Part shown: positions 25,049-33,353 of the stretch, piece after piece
How positions within the stretch are numbered: position 1 is the stretch's first letter
How the letters are laid out: every line of letters begins with the position of its first letter
DNA from: Lachnospiraceae bacterium
GTDB taxonomy: Bacteria; Bacillota; Clostridia; Lachnospirales; Lachnospiraceae
NCBI GenBank assembly: GCA_017441265.1
Contig: JAFRYE010000077.1
Span: 1-64,000, forward strand
DNA: 64,000 nt
Direction of reading: 5' to 3'
Notes under the pieces: generated by a model
The model's database searches: none
What the model was told of the DNA's origin: nothing
Seen by the model: only the letters and a program-made list of their open reading frames with translations
Position numbers and translations under genes: made by a program

Positions 25049-26410
25049 TTAGTTCAATATCTCCGTCAGGCTCTGAAGGCCCGTATGCTTGGTCACGATC
25101 ATGACCGTATCCCCGACTTCGATGCTGTCGTGACCGCTGGGGATGATGATGTGTCCGTTGCGATTGATAAACGCGATCAGCAACTCTTTCTTGATGCTCT
25201 GACGCATCTCCACGAGCGGTTTGCCGGTGATCTCCGACGGTTCGTTAACCTCAAATTCGATCGCTTCGACACGATGATCGAACAGGTGATACAGCGTCTC
25301 GATATTGTTGTTTCTCGCCTCGCTGCGGGCTCGCACATACGCGATAATCGCCTCCGCCGTGATGTATCGGGGATAGATAACACTGCCCAGCTCCAGGCTG
25401 TTCACGACGCTCTTGAAATTCATTCGGTTGATCTTCGTGATCACTTTGGCCTCGGAAATCTTCTTCGCATACAGCGTCAAAATGATGTTGACTTCGTCGA
25501 TACCCGTGAGCGGAACAAACGACTCCGCGCGCTCGATGCCCTCCTCCTTGAGAAGCGCCTCGTCCGTACCGTCGCCGTTGATGATGACCGCCTTCGGAAG
25601 AAGAACGCTGAGCTCCTCGCACCGGGCCTGATTTTGCTCGATGATCTTCACCGCAACGCCGGAGTGCAGCAGTTCCTGCGCAAGATAGTACGACGCTTTG
25701 CTCCCTCCGACGATCAATGTATTGCGAACCCTCTTGGTCTTAAAGCCGAAGGTGTCCATAAATGTGCGGATGTTTCGGCGGGACGCAACGAACGTGAGCG
25801 TATCGCCGCTCTCCAAGCGGAAGGAACCGGACGGGATGTACACCTCTCCCTTTCTCTCGACAGCGCACACCAGAGCACTCACCGACAGTTTTTTGGTCAT
25901 CTCCGCAAGCGTCATTCCCACGATGGTGTTGCCCTCGGGAACCACAAGCTTGATCATCTCCGCCTGCCCGTGTGCAAAGGCCATGACCTCGAGCGCCGTC
26001 GGCATCGCGAGGATGCGCGCGGCTTCCTTTGCCGTCTCCATCTCCGGGTTGATGACAAGGGCCAGTCCCAACTGCTCCTGAAGATATCGGACCTCTTTGC
26101 TGTAGTCCGGCATACGGACACGTGCGATCGCCGCGCAGCGACCGACTCTCTTCGCGACCGTGCAGCACAGAAGGTTCAGCTCATCGGCCTCCGTCACCGC
26201 GATCATCAGATCCGCCTGCTCGATACCGGCCTCCATCAGCACGCTGTAGCTCGCTCCGTTTCCTACGATGCCCATGACATCGTAGTTGTCCGTGATTGCC
26301 TGAATCTTACGGGCAACAATATCGATAATGGTGATGTCATGACCTTCGTGCGCCAGCTGTTCTACAAGAGTAGAACCAACATTTCCGGCGCCTACGATGA
26401 TGATTTTCAT
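25049..26410 (-). CDS. trkA: TrkA, K+ transport NAD-binding subunit
   Basis: A 453-residue cytoplasmic gating subunit with two tandem RCK units. The first begins MKIIIVGAGNVGSTLVEQL (GxGxxG) with acidic IID after strand 2, then an RCK_C segment near 140-220. The second begins TLIVGGSKASYYLAQEL near 230 and ends with an RCK_C at ~370-453. I start it at ATG 26410, where family members begin. The frame stays open to 26482, giving a 24-residue glycine-rich extension, and a GTG at 26437 has a better ribosome binding site (GGAGG), so the start is uncertain. It is the first gene of the cluster. Confidence 0.9.
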   Translation of the reverse strand: MKIIIVGAGNVGSTLVEQLAHEGHDITIIDIVARKIQAITDNYDVMGIVGNGASYSVLMEAGIEQADLMIAVTEADELNLLCCTVAKRVGRCAAIARVRMPDYSKEVRYLQEQLGLALVINPEMETAKEAARILAMPTALEVMAFAHGQAEMIKLVVPEGNTIVGMTLAEMTKKLSVSALVCAVERKGEVYIPSGSFRLESGDTLTFVASRRNIRTFMDTFGFKTKRVRNTLIVGGSKASYYLAQELLHSGVAVKIIEQNQARCEELSVLLPKAVIINGDGTDEALLKEEGIERAESFVPLTGIDEVNIILTLYAKKISEAKVITKINRMNFKSVVNSLELGSVIYPRYITAEAIIAYVRARSEARNNNIETLYHLFDHRVEAIEFEVNEPSEITGKPLVEMRQSIKKELLIAFINRNGHIIIPSGHDSIEVGDTVMIVTKHTGLQSLTEILN

Positions 26411-26605
26411 CCCCTGTTTTTCCGATCTCGATCCCACGATACCTCCGATCACGGCGCCCGCAAGGCACCGTATTCCGATCATTTCTGCGCCCGCGGCGCC
26501 TCAGGTTTTCACAGCTTTCGTCCCGACTGCGCGTGACGGTTGCAAATGTTGCTTTATATTATACTTCGCAAGCCGCAAAAAGTAAAGATTTCCCGACTTC
26601 CGGGC

Positions 26606-27211
26606 CTATTCATTTTCCAAGGCAATCCACTCGTCGAGCGTGAGCGGAGTGTAATCCGAGCGCATGCAAAAACAGTTGATCATGCGGCACGGGATCGGCG
26701 TCGGCCCGGTCTCGCCGCGGACCGTGCGGACGGACTCCCGGGTCTCCCGCACAAACCTCCGGATCAGTTCCTCGTCAAAGGTGTTATGCACATGCCCGTA
26801 GAGCATGTACGTCTTCGCCTCGCCCTCCCCGTTCACTCGATACTGCCCGTTGTAGCACATGATCGGATAGTGGCACAGCACAACCTTGCGGCCGTCGTCG
26901 CTCATCTCCTTGTACGCGTGAATCCAGCCGAACAGGCTCGTATCAAACCGCGTATTCTTCGCGAAGCGGTCATGGTTGCCGGCGACCAGATATTTCTTGC
27001 CGGCGAGCCTCTTAAGAACCTCCGTCGTCTGCTCGACGTTTCCGACCGAAAAATCCCCGAGGATGATCACTTCATCCTTCTTTTTGACGCGCGCGTTCCA
27101 CCGCTCGATCATGTACTCGTTCATGGTCTCCGAATCCGGAAAGCCCCGATGGTCCATCGCGGTGTTTAGGTTGTTATGAAAGAAATGCTGATCGGCAATA
27201 TAAAACCTCAT
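26606..27211 (-). CDS. Metallophosphoesterase family protein
   Basis: A 201-residue calcineurin-like phosphoesterase. All metal-ligand blocks are present in order: ADQHFFH (residue ~5, in a D-x-H arrangement), GDFSVGN (~50), GNHDRF (~75), CHYPI (~115) and GHVHN (~142). Substrate unknown; similar bacterial proteins are annotated as phosphoesterases or ATP-binding hydrolases. The start at 27211 follows GGAGGAG; the longer frame upstream lacks support. The stop codon is TAG. It stands alone between the potassium and ABC clusters. Confidence 0.88.
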   Translation of the reverse strand: MRFYIADQHFFHNNLNTAMDHRGFPDSETMNEYMIERWNARVKKKDEVIILGDFSVGNVEQTTEVLKRLAGKKYLVAGNHDRFAKNTRFDTSLFGWIHAYKEMSDDGRKVVLCHYPIMCYNGQYRVNGEGEAKTYMLYGHVHNTFDEELIRRFVRETRESVRTVRGETGPTPIPCRMINCFCMRSDYTPLTLDEWIALENE

Positions 27212-27315
27212 GGTTCTCTCCTCCCCCCGGCACGGTGTTGTGCACTGTTTCATTGTATCAATCCCCGCACTCCGTGACAAGTCCCATTCGGGTTCCGGGG
27301 CATTTTTCCGAACGC

Positions 27316-27350
27316 AAAAACGACGACCGCCCCAAGGGGCAGCCGCCGTC
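27316..27350 (-). terminator. Terminator of the ABC exporter operon
   Basis: On the minus strand an imperfect GACGGCGGCTGCCCC / GGGGCGGTCGTC hairpin is followed by GTTTTT. It lies just past the stop of the last permease gene. Confidence 0.65.
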
Positions 27351-27366
27351 ATAAGCGATATGAAAT

Positions 27367-28533
27367 TTAGGCCATTGCCCTGCGGCTCACCGCGGACGTG
27401 AGGCGTGCGCGACGTACCAGCAGAGTGAGCAGGATGAACATTGCGATAAAACCGGCCTGAATCCCGAGCGCAAGCGCGACCTCTCCACCGTCATACACAA
27501 GACTTCCGTCAAGCATACGGATCACCCGGACATACCAGTACGCGGGAAGAAATTTCGCTGCCGAGAGCACTCCGCTTCCGAGGAGCGACTGGTCGATGAA
27601 CACGCCGCACAGGAAGCACATACCTAAGGTGGCGACCTGCGTCAGAACGCTCACGACGTTGTCGCTCGGAGAGAATTCCGACACGAAGATCGCAAGCACC
27701 GCCGAGAACAGCGCGAACAAAAGCGCGTTGACAACCGACAGCCAGAGCCGTCCGGTGTACATGGTGCTGTTGATGATCCCGCCGGCCAGCATGAACACTG
27801 CCCAGATGCCGCCGACATACAGAGCGCTCGCTCCGAAGATCTGCATCGTGTAGGAGTGCGGGCGAATGCCCGAGCAGTCGGTGCGGTAGCGGAAATCCTT
27901 TTTGTTCATCGCGATCATTGCCGGGCAGAGCGTGTTCATGATCACGCTGAGTAAAATGTAGGGCATGTACCTAAAGAACGTCAGAAGCTCACTGTTCTCG
28001 CCCTTCTTATCGTCCTCCTTCTGAAGAAGCTCCACCTCAGCCTCCTTCGAAAGCGCCGTAACCGCTGCCAACGAGGCCTCCTGCGTGGTCTTTCCGAGAG
28101 CCTGATACGCCGCCACGGTGTTGACGAATTTCTCAAGCTGCATCTCGATGTTGGCCGCCGCATAGCTCACATGGATGTTGCGGCACTCGAAGATTCCTTC
28201 GGTCTCCCCCGCAGCAAGCCGCTCGGAAAATCCCTTTGGGATCGTCACCGCGTAATCCACGGTCGTGTAATACAACGCATCGGTCAGATCGTCCTCGTTC
28301 GCAAATGCCGGAACAATGTTGTTGCCCTTGCCGATGTACTCCGCAAGCGCCCGGCTCTCCGGCGTGTCATCGAGGTCCTCGATGACCAGGTCCATCTTTG
28401 ATTTCTCCCACACATTTTCATCGGAGCCGCTTTTTGTCATAAGCACGCCGACCAGGAAGAACAGCACGATGTAAATGATCGCGGCGCCGAATTTGCTCCG
28501 GAGCACCTTCAAAAATGCCTTAAATACTTTCAT
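27367..28533 (-). CDS. ABC-2 type transporter permease
   Basis: A 388-residue permease. The N-terminal span (about 15-33) is followed by a large extracytoplasmic loop (~35-200, with LVIEDLDDTPESRALAEYIG) and then five more spans, the plan of ABC-2/YhgE-like exporters. Start at 28533 chosen for AAGGAGG upstream and homologous beginning MKVFKAFLK. This start overlaps the preceding gene by 14 bases, pointing to translational coupling. It probably forms a heterodimer with the next permease. Confidence 0.85.
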   Translation of the reverse strand: MKVFKAFLKVLRSKFGAAIIYIVLFFLVGVLMTKSGSDENVWEKSKMDLVIEDLDDTPESRALAEYIGKGNNIVPAFANEDDLTDALYYTTVDYAVTIPKGFSERLAAGETEGIFECRNIHVSYAAANIEMQLEKFVNTVAAYQALGKTTQEASLAAVTALSKEAEVELLQKEDDKKGENSELLTFFRYMPYILLSVIMNTLCPAMIAMNKKDFRYRTDCSGIRPHSYTMQIFGASALYVGGIWAVFMLAGGIINSTMYTGRLWLSVVNALLFALFSAVLAIFVSEFSPSDNVVSVLTQVATLGMCFLCGVFIDQSLLGSGVLSAAKFLPAYWYVRVIRMLDGSLVYDGGEVALALGIQAGFIAMFILLTLLVRRARLTSAVSRRAMA

Positions 28534-29647
28534 ACTTCTTCCTCCTTGTAAACAGCACACCAAGCGCCGTAAACACCGCCGTGTAGATAAGCATTGCGAT
28601 AACCTTGGAGATGAAACGACGGTAATCGCTGTACATGTTCAGACAGTAGAAGCTGTCCGAGATGATGGCCACCGGGTTGAACCGGTTCACCCACGGCGCT
28701 TTCACCGCCAGGATTCCTTTGATGTTGCCCATCATGAGGCCGCTCAGAAAACACAGCACCATGGATACGGTGATCGCGATGGCGCTCTTGCCCTCGTGCT
28801 TCATTTTCCCGATCGAACCGATAAAGAAACCGAACGCCACGCCGAGACAGCCGCTCAGGATTGCCGCCAGATACAGCAACAGAAGGCTTCCTCCGAAGTT
28901 CACCTGAAGCACGAACCGCAGGAAGGTCACACACAGGACCATGCTGACGGACTGCGCGATGCAGCTTCCGAGAAGGCCCGCCGTGAGGTAGATTCCCTTC
29001 GGTGTCGCCGAGCAGTTCTTGCGGGCTCCGAGGATCGACTGGTTCGCCTGATTGTTGGTTGAGACATGCAGACCGGTCATGTTGCCGCAGATGGCAACCA
29101 TTGCGATCAGGTTGTAAAAATACTGCACATACACATCGGGATTGTCCGCCTTCGGCGAGGTATCCCGGCACGCGTTCACCTCCGCGGAAAGCTTCGCGAG
29201 CACGGTCTGCAGGGATGCCGGATCCGTCGCGATCGTATCGCGGATGACCGTCTCATACAGCTTGTAGCGGGACACGAGCTCCTGGAGCATCGTCGGGAGG
29301 ATACCCGTGCGGGATACGGTCAATTCTATGCTCTCACCGATGGTGAGGATTCCCTCCACATCGCCGTCCAGAAGCAGCTGCTTCGCATTTTCCGCATCGG
29401 TATATGTCGTCGCAAGCATCGGTTTTTCCTCTTCGGAAAGACCCTTGAGGAACTCCTCCGCCACTTGATTGTCCGATGTCCTCACGACCGCAACCGGGAT
29501 CGTGTCGAAGACTTCCTTGCTGTAGATGGAGCCGAACGCGACCTTGAACAGCGTTCCGAGGATGATCGGGAACAGCATCAGCCACAGGATGAACTCCCGA
29601 ACGCGAAGAACCTCTTTCAGTTCATACGCCAGATTATGTCTAAACAT
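28520..29647 (-). CDS. ABC-2 type transporter permease
   Basis: A 375-residue partner permease with the same plan: a first span near residue 22-40, an exported loop to ~165, then spans at ~180-200, 220-245, 255-280, 290-310 and 340-362. The loop lacks enzymatic motifs. Together with the ATPase and second permease it would export a lipid, peptide or antimicrobial; the link to a NarL-type two-component system fits a cell-envelope stress or resistance pump. Confidence 0.85.
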   Translation of the reverse strand: MFRHNLAYELKEVLRVREFILWLMLFPIILGTLFKVAFGSIYSKEVFDTIPVAVVRTSDNQVAEEFLKGLSEEEKPMLATTYTDAENAKQLLLDGDVEGILTIGESIELTVSRTGILPTMLQELVSRYKLYETVIRDTIATDPASLQTVLAKLSAEVNACRDTSPKADNPDVYVQYFYNLIAMVAICGNMTGLHVSTNNQANQSILGARKNCSATPKGIYLTAGLLGSCIAQSVSMVLCVTFLRFVLQVNFGGSLLLLYLAAILSGCLGVAFGFFIGSIGKMKHEGKSAIAITVSMVLCFLSGLMMGNIKGILAVKAPWVNRFNPVAIISDSFYCLNMYSDYRRFISKVIAMLIYTAVFTALGVLFTRRKKYESI

Positions 29648-29658
29648 AGTGTCACCTC

Positions 29659-30609
29659 TTACTCCTTGGAATCGCGAAGTGCCGTTCCCGTGATCTCCAG
29701 GAACACGTCATTGAGCGTCGGCAGTTCCGAGTACACGCGTCCGAAACCGAGCTCCGCCTCCTGCAGCACCGCGAGGATGCGGATCAGGTTGTGGCGGCCG
29801 CCCGAGCAGCGCACCGTCAGCTTCGTTCCGTCGTAATCTGTCTCATACACGTGCGGCAAATGCGCGATCTTCTCGCGGACATCCTCCGGCAGCTCGAGGA
29901 TCTCGATCGACACGCTCTCCGTGTTGCGGATCATGCCCTTGAGCTCGTCCTTCGTGCCCTCCGCGATCTTACGGCCCTTGTCCATGATGGCGATGCGCGT
30001 GCAGATCTGCTCGACCTCCTCCATGTAGTGCGAGGTGTAGATGACCGTCGCGCCTTCGCGATTTAACTCCTGAATTCCCTCGAGGATGCGGTTGCGGCTC
30101 TGCGGATCCACCGCCACCGTAGGCTCATCGAGAATGATCAGCTTCGGCTTGTGCGCGATACCGCACGCAATGTTCAGTCTCCGCAGCAGACCTCCCGAGA
30201 GTTTCTTCGGGCGGAAATTCACGAAATCCTCCAGCCCGACGAACTTGATCGCTTCCTCCACACAAGCTTTGCGCTTCTCTTTATCCGCGATATACAGACC
30301 GCAGAAATAGTCGATGTTCTCGCGCACCGTGAGCTCGTCCATGACGGCGACATTTTGCATGATCACGCCGATCTCGCGCTTGATGTCATAGCTCGTCGGC
30401 GTCATCTCCTTACCGAACACCTCGATCTCACCCTTGTCGAACGACAGAAGCGACAGCAGGCAGTTGATCGTCGTCGTTTTGCCGGAGCCGTTGGGCCCGA
30501 GCAGACCGAAGATCTCGCCTTCCTTAATCTCCAGCGAAAAATGATCGAGCGCCACCAGCTCGCCGTACCGCTTCACCAGATTGTCGATTTTTACTACCGT
30601 AGGTTTCAT
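29659..30609 (-). CDS. ABC transporter ATP-binding protein
   Basis: A 316-residue ATPase. Walker A GPNGSGKTT near residue 39, Q-loop MQNVAVMDELT near 85, signature LSGGLLRR near 137 (in place of LSGGQ), Walker B LIILDEPTVAVDP near 160, and switch His in YTSHYMEE near 195. The C-terminal ~90 residues match the DUF4162-type extension common in drug/lantibiotic exporters. Start 30609 follows GAGGA; the upstream in-frame region is the promoter. First gene of a three-gene operon divergent from the histidine kinase. Confidence 0.93.
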   Translation of the reverse strand: MKPTVVKIDNLVKRYGELVALDHFSLEIKEGEIFGLLGPNGSGKTTTINCLLSLLSFDKGEIEVFGKEMTPTSYDIKREIGVIMQNVAVMDELTVRENIDYFCGLYIADKEKRKACVEEAIKFVGLEDFVNFRPKKLSGGLLRRLNIACGIAHKPKLIILDEPTVAVDPQSRNRILEGIQELNREGATVIYTSHYMEEVEQICTRIAIMDKGRKIAEGTKDELKGMIRNTESVSIEILELPEDVREKIAHLPHVYETDYDGTKLTVRCSGGRHNLIRILAVLQEAELGFGRVYSELPTLNDVFLEITGTALRDSKE

Positions 30610-30671
30610 GTGTATCCTCGCTTTCGTATTTCGTCGACCGTCCACACTGCCGGTCGTTTCGTTCTGACATA

Positions 30672-30759
30672 AGCATAGCGCAGGTAACTTTCCGCGCCAA
30701 GTGTCGGTTGTCACCAGTTCAAGGTGACATTTGTCATTTTCCGGATTATCGTTTATAAT
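30672..30759. promoter_or_regulatory. Divergent promoters sharing one palindromic operator
   Basis: Rightward promoter: TTGTCA (30731-30736), 17 bases, TATAAT (30754-30759), leading to the histidine kinase at 30789. Leftward promoter: TTGGCG (minus strand, 30695-30700), 17 bases, TATGCT (30672-30677), leading to the ABC ATPase. Between the two -35 boxes lies TGTCACC-N7-GGTGACA (30709-30729), a perfect 7+7 palindrome ending one base before the right -35 and 8 bases from the left one. This is the placement expected for a NarL-type activator driving both operons. Confidence 0.75.
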
Positions 30760-30788
30760 CAACAGTAGATTTCCAAAGGAGCGTCCGA

Positions 30789-31880
30789 ATGTACCGACTT
30801 CTCGAAAAATGTGCGATCTTTCTTCTGTGCCTGCCGGCCTTTCTCATGGCAGGCTCCGTTGCCGTGCCGGTTTTGGCGCTGCTGTTGGCCGTGTGTCTCT
30901 CGTCTGCGGTGCAGCTTCTCTCCGGTCGCAAGATCGCATGGATTCTTCTGTTTGTCGGCTCCGCGGCCTGCGGTCTCCTACCGATCCTTTTGTGCGCGCT
31001 GCCGCTGTTTCTGTATGACGCGCTGCAGGAGCGCAAATGGTGGCTTACGGTGCCCGCCGTGTCCGTCGCGGCCAACCTCGGTACCCTCACGACGCACCAG
31101 CTTTTGTGCGTGCTGACGGGCATCGCGGTTACGGTGATCCTGTTTCTGCGGGTGGAAGGCCTGTCGCAGTCGGTAAACCGTCTGACCACGATGCGCGACG
31201 ACATCACCGAGCGGAACCTGCAGCTTGCGGAACAGAACCGGCGCCTTTTCGAGGCCCAGGACAATGAGATTCACGTCGCCACCCTGACCGAGCGCAACCG
31301 GATCGCCCGCGAGATCCACGACAACGTCGGACACATGCTCACCCGCTCGATCCTGCAGACCGGCGCTCTTCAGATCATCAACAAGGACGAAAAACTCAAG
31401 GAGCCTCTCTCCGAACTCAAAAACACCCTCGACGGCGCGATGACGAGCATCCGCGCGAGCGTCCACGACCTGCATGACGACTCCGTCGACCTGCGGCACG
31501 TGCTTCGGGAGATGGCGTACTCCGTGGACAAGCGGTTTGAGACGTCTCTCTCCTACGACGCCGGTGAGTACATCCCCGGCGAGATCAAACTGTGCGTGGC
31601 GGGCATCGTGAAGGAAGGCATTTCCAACGCCGTCAAGCACTCCCGCGGAGACCGGATCGAGATCATTTTCCGGGAACATCCCGCCTTCTACCAGTTGCTG
31701 CTGTCGGACAACGGCCATGCCGCCGACACGGAAACCGTCGTGAACGCCCGTGAACCGGGCTCCCGCGGCATCGGGCTTCGCAACATGGAGGACCGGGCAA
31801 CCGGCGTCGGCGGACGCATCTCCTTCACCGCCTCGGAGCAGGGCTTCCGGATCTTTTTGACAATACCGAAACAATCCTGA
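30789..31880 (+). CDS. Sensor histidine kinase (NarL/LiaS-DesK type)
   Basis: A 363-residue sensor. The first ~125 residues hold about five short hydrophobic spans with little outside the membrane, as in intramembrane-sensing or DesK-like kinases. A coiled linker (~130-165) leads to the HisKA_3 box RNRIAREIHDNVGHML, whose His is phosphorylated, near residue 177. The ATPase domain ends with NAVKHSRGDRIEI, DNGHAAD and GIGLRNMEDR. It should phosphorylate the regulator encoded 16 bases downstream. AAAGGAG precedes the start. Confidence 0.92.
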   Translation: MYRLLEKCAIFLLCLPAFLMAGSVAVPVLALLLAVCLSSAVQLLSGRKIAWILLFVGSAACGLLPILLCALPLFLYDALQERKWWLTVPAVSVAANLGTLTTHQLLCVLTGIAVTVILFLRVEGLSQSVNRLTTMRDDITERNLQLAEQNRRLFEAQDNEIHVATLTERNRIAREIHDNVGHMLTRSILQTGALQIINKDEKLKEPLSELKNTLDGAMTSIRASVHDLHDDSVDLRHVLREMAYSVDKRFETSLSYDAGEYIPGEIKLCVAGIVKEGISNAVKHSRGDRIEIIFREHPAFYQLLLSDNGHAADTETVVNAREPGSRGIGLRNMEDRATGVGGRISFTASEQGFRIFLTIPKQS

Positions 31881-31896
31881 CGAAAGGACGCAACAT

Positions 31897-32523
31897 ATGA
31901 ACATCGTAGTGATCGACGACGACCGCCTCGTGGCGATGTCTCTCAAGACCATTTTGGAAAATGACGGCAACATCTCCGTCGTGGCAACCGGGCACAGCGG
32001 CGAGGATGCGGTCGCGCTTTACGAGGCGCATCGGCCCGACGTGATTCTCATGGACATCCGAATGGAGGGCATGAGCGGGATCGAGGCCGGAAAGATTATC
32101 CTCTCGCAGCACGCAGACGCGAAGATCCTGTATCTGACCACATTTTCCGATGACGAATACATCATCAACGCCCTCAACATGGGCGCGAAGGGATACATTC
32201 TCAAGCAGGATTTCGAGGGCATCGCGCCGGCTCTCACGGCCGTGATGCGGGGACAGACCGTCTTCGGTGAGAAGATCATCGGGAAGCTGCCGGAGCTCAT
32301 GAAAGCCCCCGAGGCGTTCGATTACGAGGCCCACGGCATCACCGACAAGGAGCGCGAGATCCTCGAGCTTGTTGCCGCAGGCCGCTCCAACCGCGAGATC
32401 GCTACCGAGCTGTTTCTCAGCGAAGGCACGGTGCGCAACTACTTAAGCACACTGCTGGAAAAGCTCTCGCTTCGAGACCGCACACAGCTCGCCGTCTACT
32501 ATTACACCGAAATCAAGCGCTGA
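31897..32523 (+). CDS. NarL/FixJ-family response regulator
   Basis: A 208-residue regulator: receiver domain 1-~120 with acidic pocket DDD at residues 7-9, phospho-Asp in VILMDIRM (~52), Thr/Ser in LTTFSD and Lys in GYILKQD; then a LuxR-type helix-turn-helix (LTDKEREILELVAAG-like start near 147, with SNREIATELFLSEGTVRNYL). It probably binds the palindrome at 30709-30729 and controls its own operon and the divergent ABC exporter. Confidence 0.93.
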   Translation: MNIVVIDDDRLVAMSLKTILENDGNISVVATGHSGEDAVALYEAHRPDVILMDIRMEGMSGIEAGKIILSQHADAKILYLTTFSDDEYIINALNMGAKGYILKQDFEGIAPALTAVMRGQTVFGEKIIGKLPELMKAPEAFDYEAHGITDKEREILELVAAGRSNREIATELFLSEGTVRNYLSTLLEKLSLRDRTQLAVYYYTEIKR

Positions 32524-32607
32524 CCCCCGTGACACACGGAGTACACAAGACTGCGATACGATGATTTCGCCCGGATCGGGCAGCGGATTGCAGAAAGGAG
32601 TCATTTC

Positions 32608-33291
32608 ATGTATCGCATACTTCTGGCTGAGGACAATGACAATCTCCGCGAGGTCGTGACGGACTATCTCACGGACTGCGGATACACCGTGGACGGAAGG
32701 CCGGACGGCGCAAGCGCGCTGGAGGCATTTTACGAAAACCGGTATCAACTGGTCCTTCTGGATGTGATGATGCCGAAGATGAACGGCTTCGACGTGTGCC
32801 GCCGGATCCGCGCAAAGGAGGACGTCCCGATCCTTTTTCTGACCGCACGCGCGCAGGAGCAGGACCAGCTGCTCGGCTACTCCCTAGGCGCCGACGAATA
32901 CATTGTGAAGCCCTTCTCGCTCCCGGTGCTCGCCGCCAAATGCAAGGCCATTCTGGAGCGGGCCGCCGGCCGCGCGATGTCCGAGGATATCTGCACGGAC
33001 GGTGATCTGACGGTCAACTTCCTGACCCGCACCGTGCTTGTCGCCGGCCGCGAGGTGGAGCTGCAGGCCATGGACTTCGATCTGCTCCGTTATTTTCTCT
33101 CCAACCGCGGACGCGTGCTCTCCCGGGAGCAGATCCTCGACCGCATCTGGGGCTTTGACTACGACGGCAGCGACCGCGTTGTCGACACCCACATCAAGAA
33201 ACTCCGCCGCGCCTTAGGCCCCTGCGGAGAGCGCATCGAGACCGTCGTAAAGCAAGGATATCGCTACGTCTCCCGCGAAAGCGCAACGTAG
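32608..33291 (+). CDS. OmpR/PhoB-family response regulator
   Basis: A 227-residue regulator: receiver domain 1-~118 with acidic EDND at residues 8-11, phospho-Asp in LVLLDVMMP (~51), LTARAQ and the Lys of YIVKPF, followed by a winged-helix DNA-binding domain (~128-225, AMDFDLLRYFLSNRGRVLSREQ and VDTHIKKLRRAL). The partner is likely the kinase encoded convergently at 33354-35285. AAAGGAG precedes the start. Confidence 0.93.
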   Translation: MYRILLAEDNDNLREVVTDYLTDCGYTVDGRPDGASALEAFYENRYQLVLLDVMMPKMNGFDVCRRIRAKEDVPILFLTARAQEQDQLLGYSLGADEYIVKPFSLPVLAAKCKAILERAAGRAMSEDICTDGDLTVNFLTRTVLVAGREVELQAMDFDLLRYFLSNRGRVLSREQILDRIWGFDYDGSDRVVDTHIKKLRRALGPCGERIETVVKQGYRYVSRESAT

Positions 33292-33308
33292 CACCGATGA
33301 ACCCGACA

Positions 33309-33350
33309 AAAAGGACCTGCACCGGAATCTCCTCCGATGCAGGTCTTATT
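33309..33350. terminator. Shared terminator of a convergent regulator/kinase pair
   Basis: GACCTGCA (33314-33321) and TGCAGGTC (33338-33345) form the stem around a 16-base segment. A-rich bases precede and TTATTATTT follows, so it can serve both strands. Confidence 0.6.
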
Positions 33351-33353
33351 ATT

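Noticed and set aside
24929..26536. Long plus-strand open frame over trkA
   Set aside because: Antisense to an unmistakable TrkA; composition (Arg/His/Asp-rich) is that of a complement shadow.
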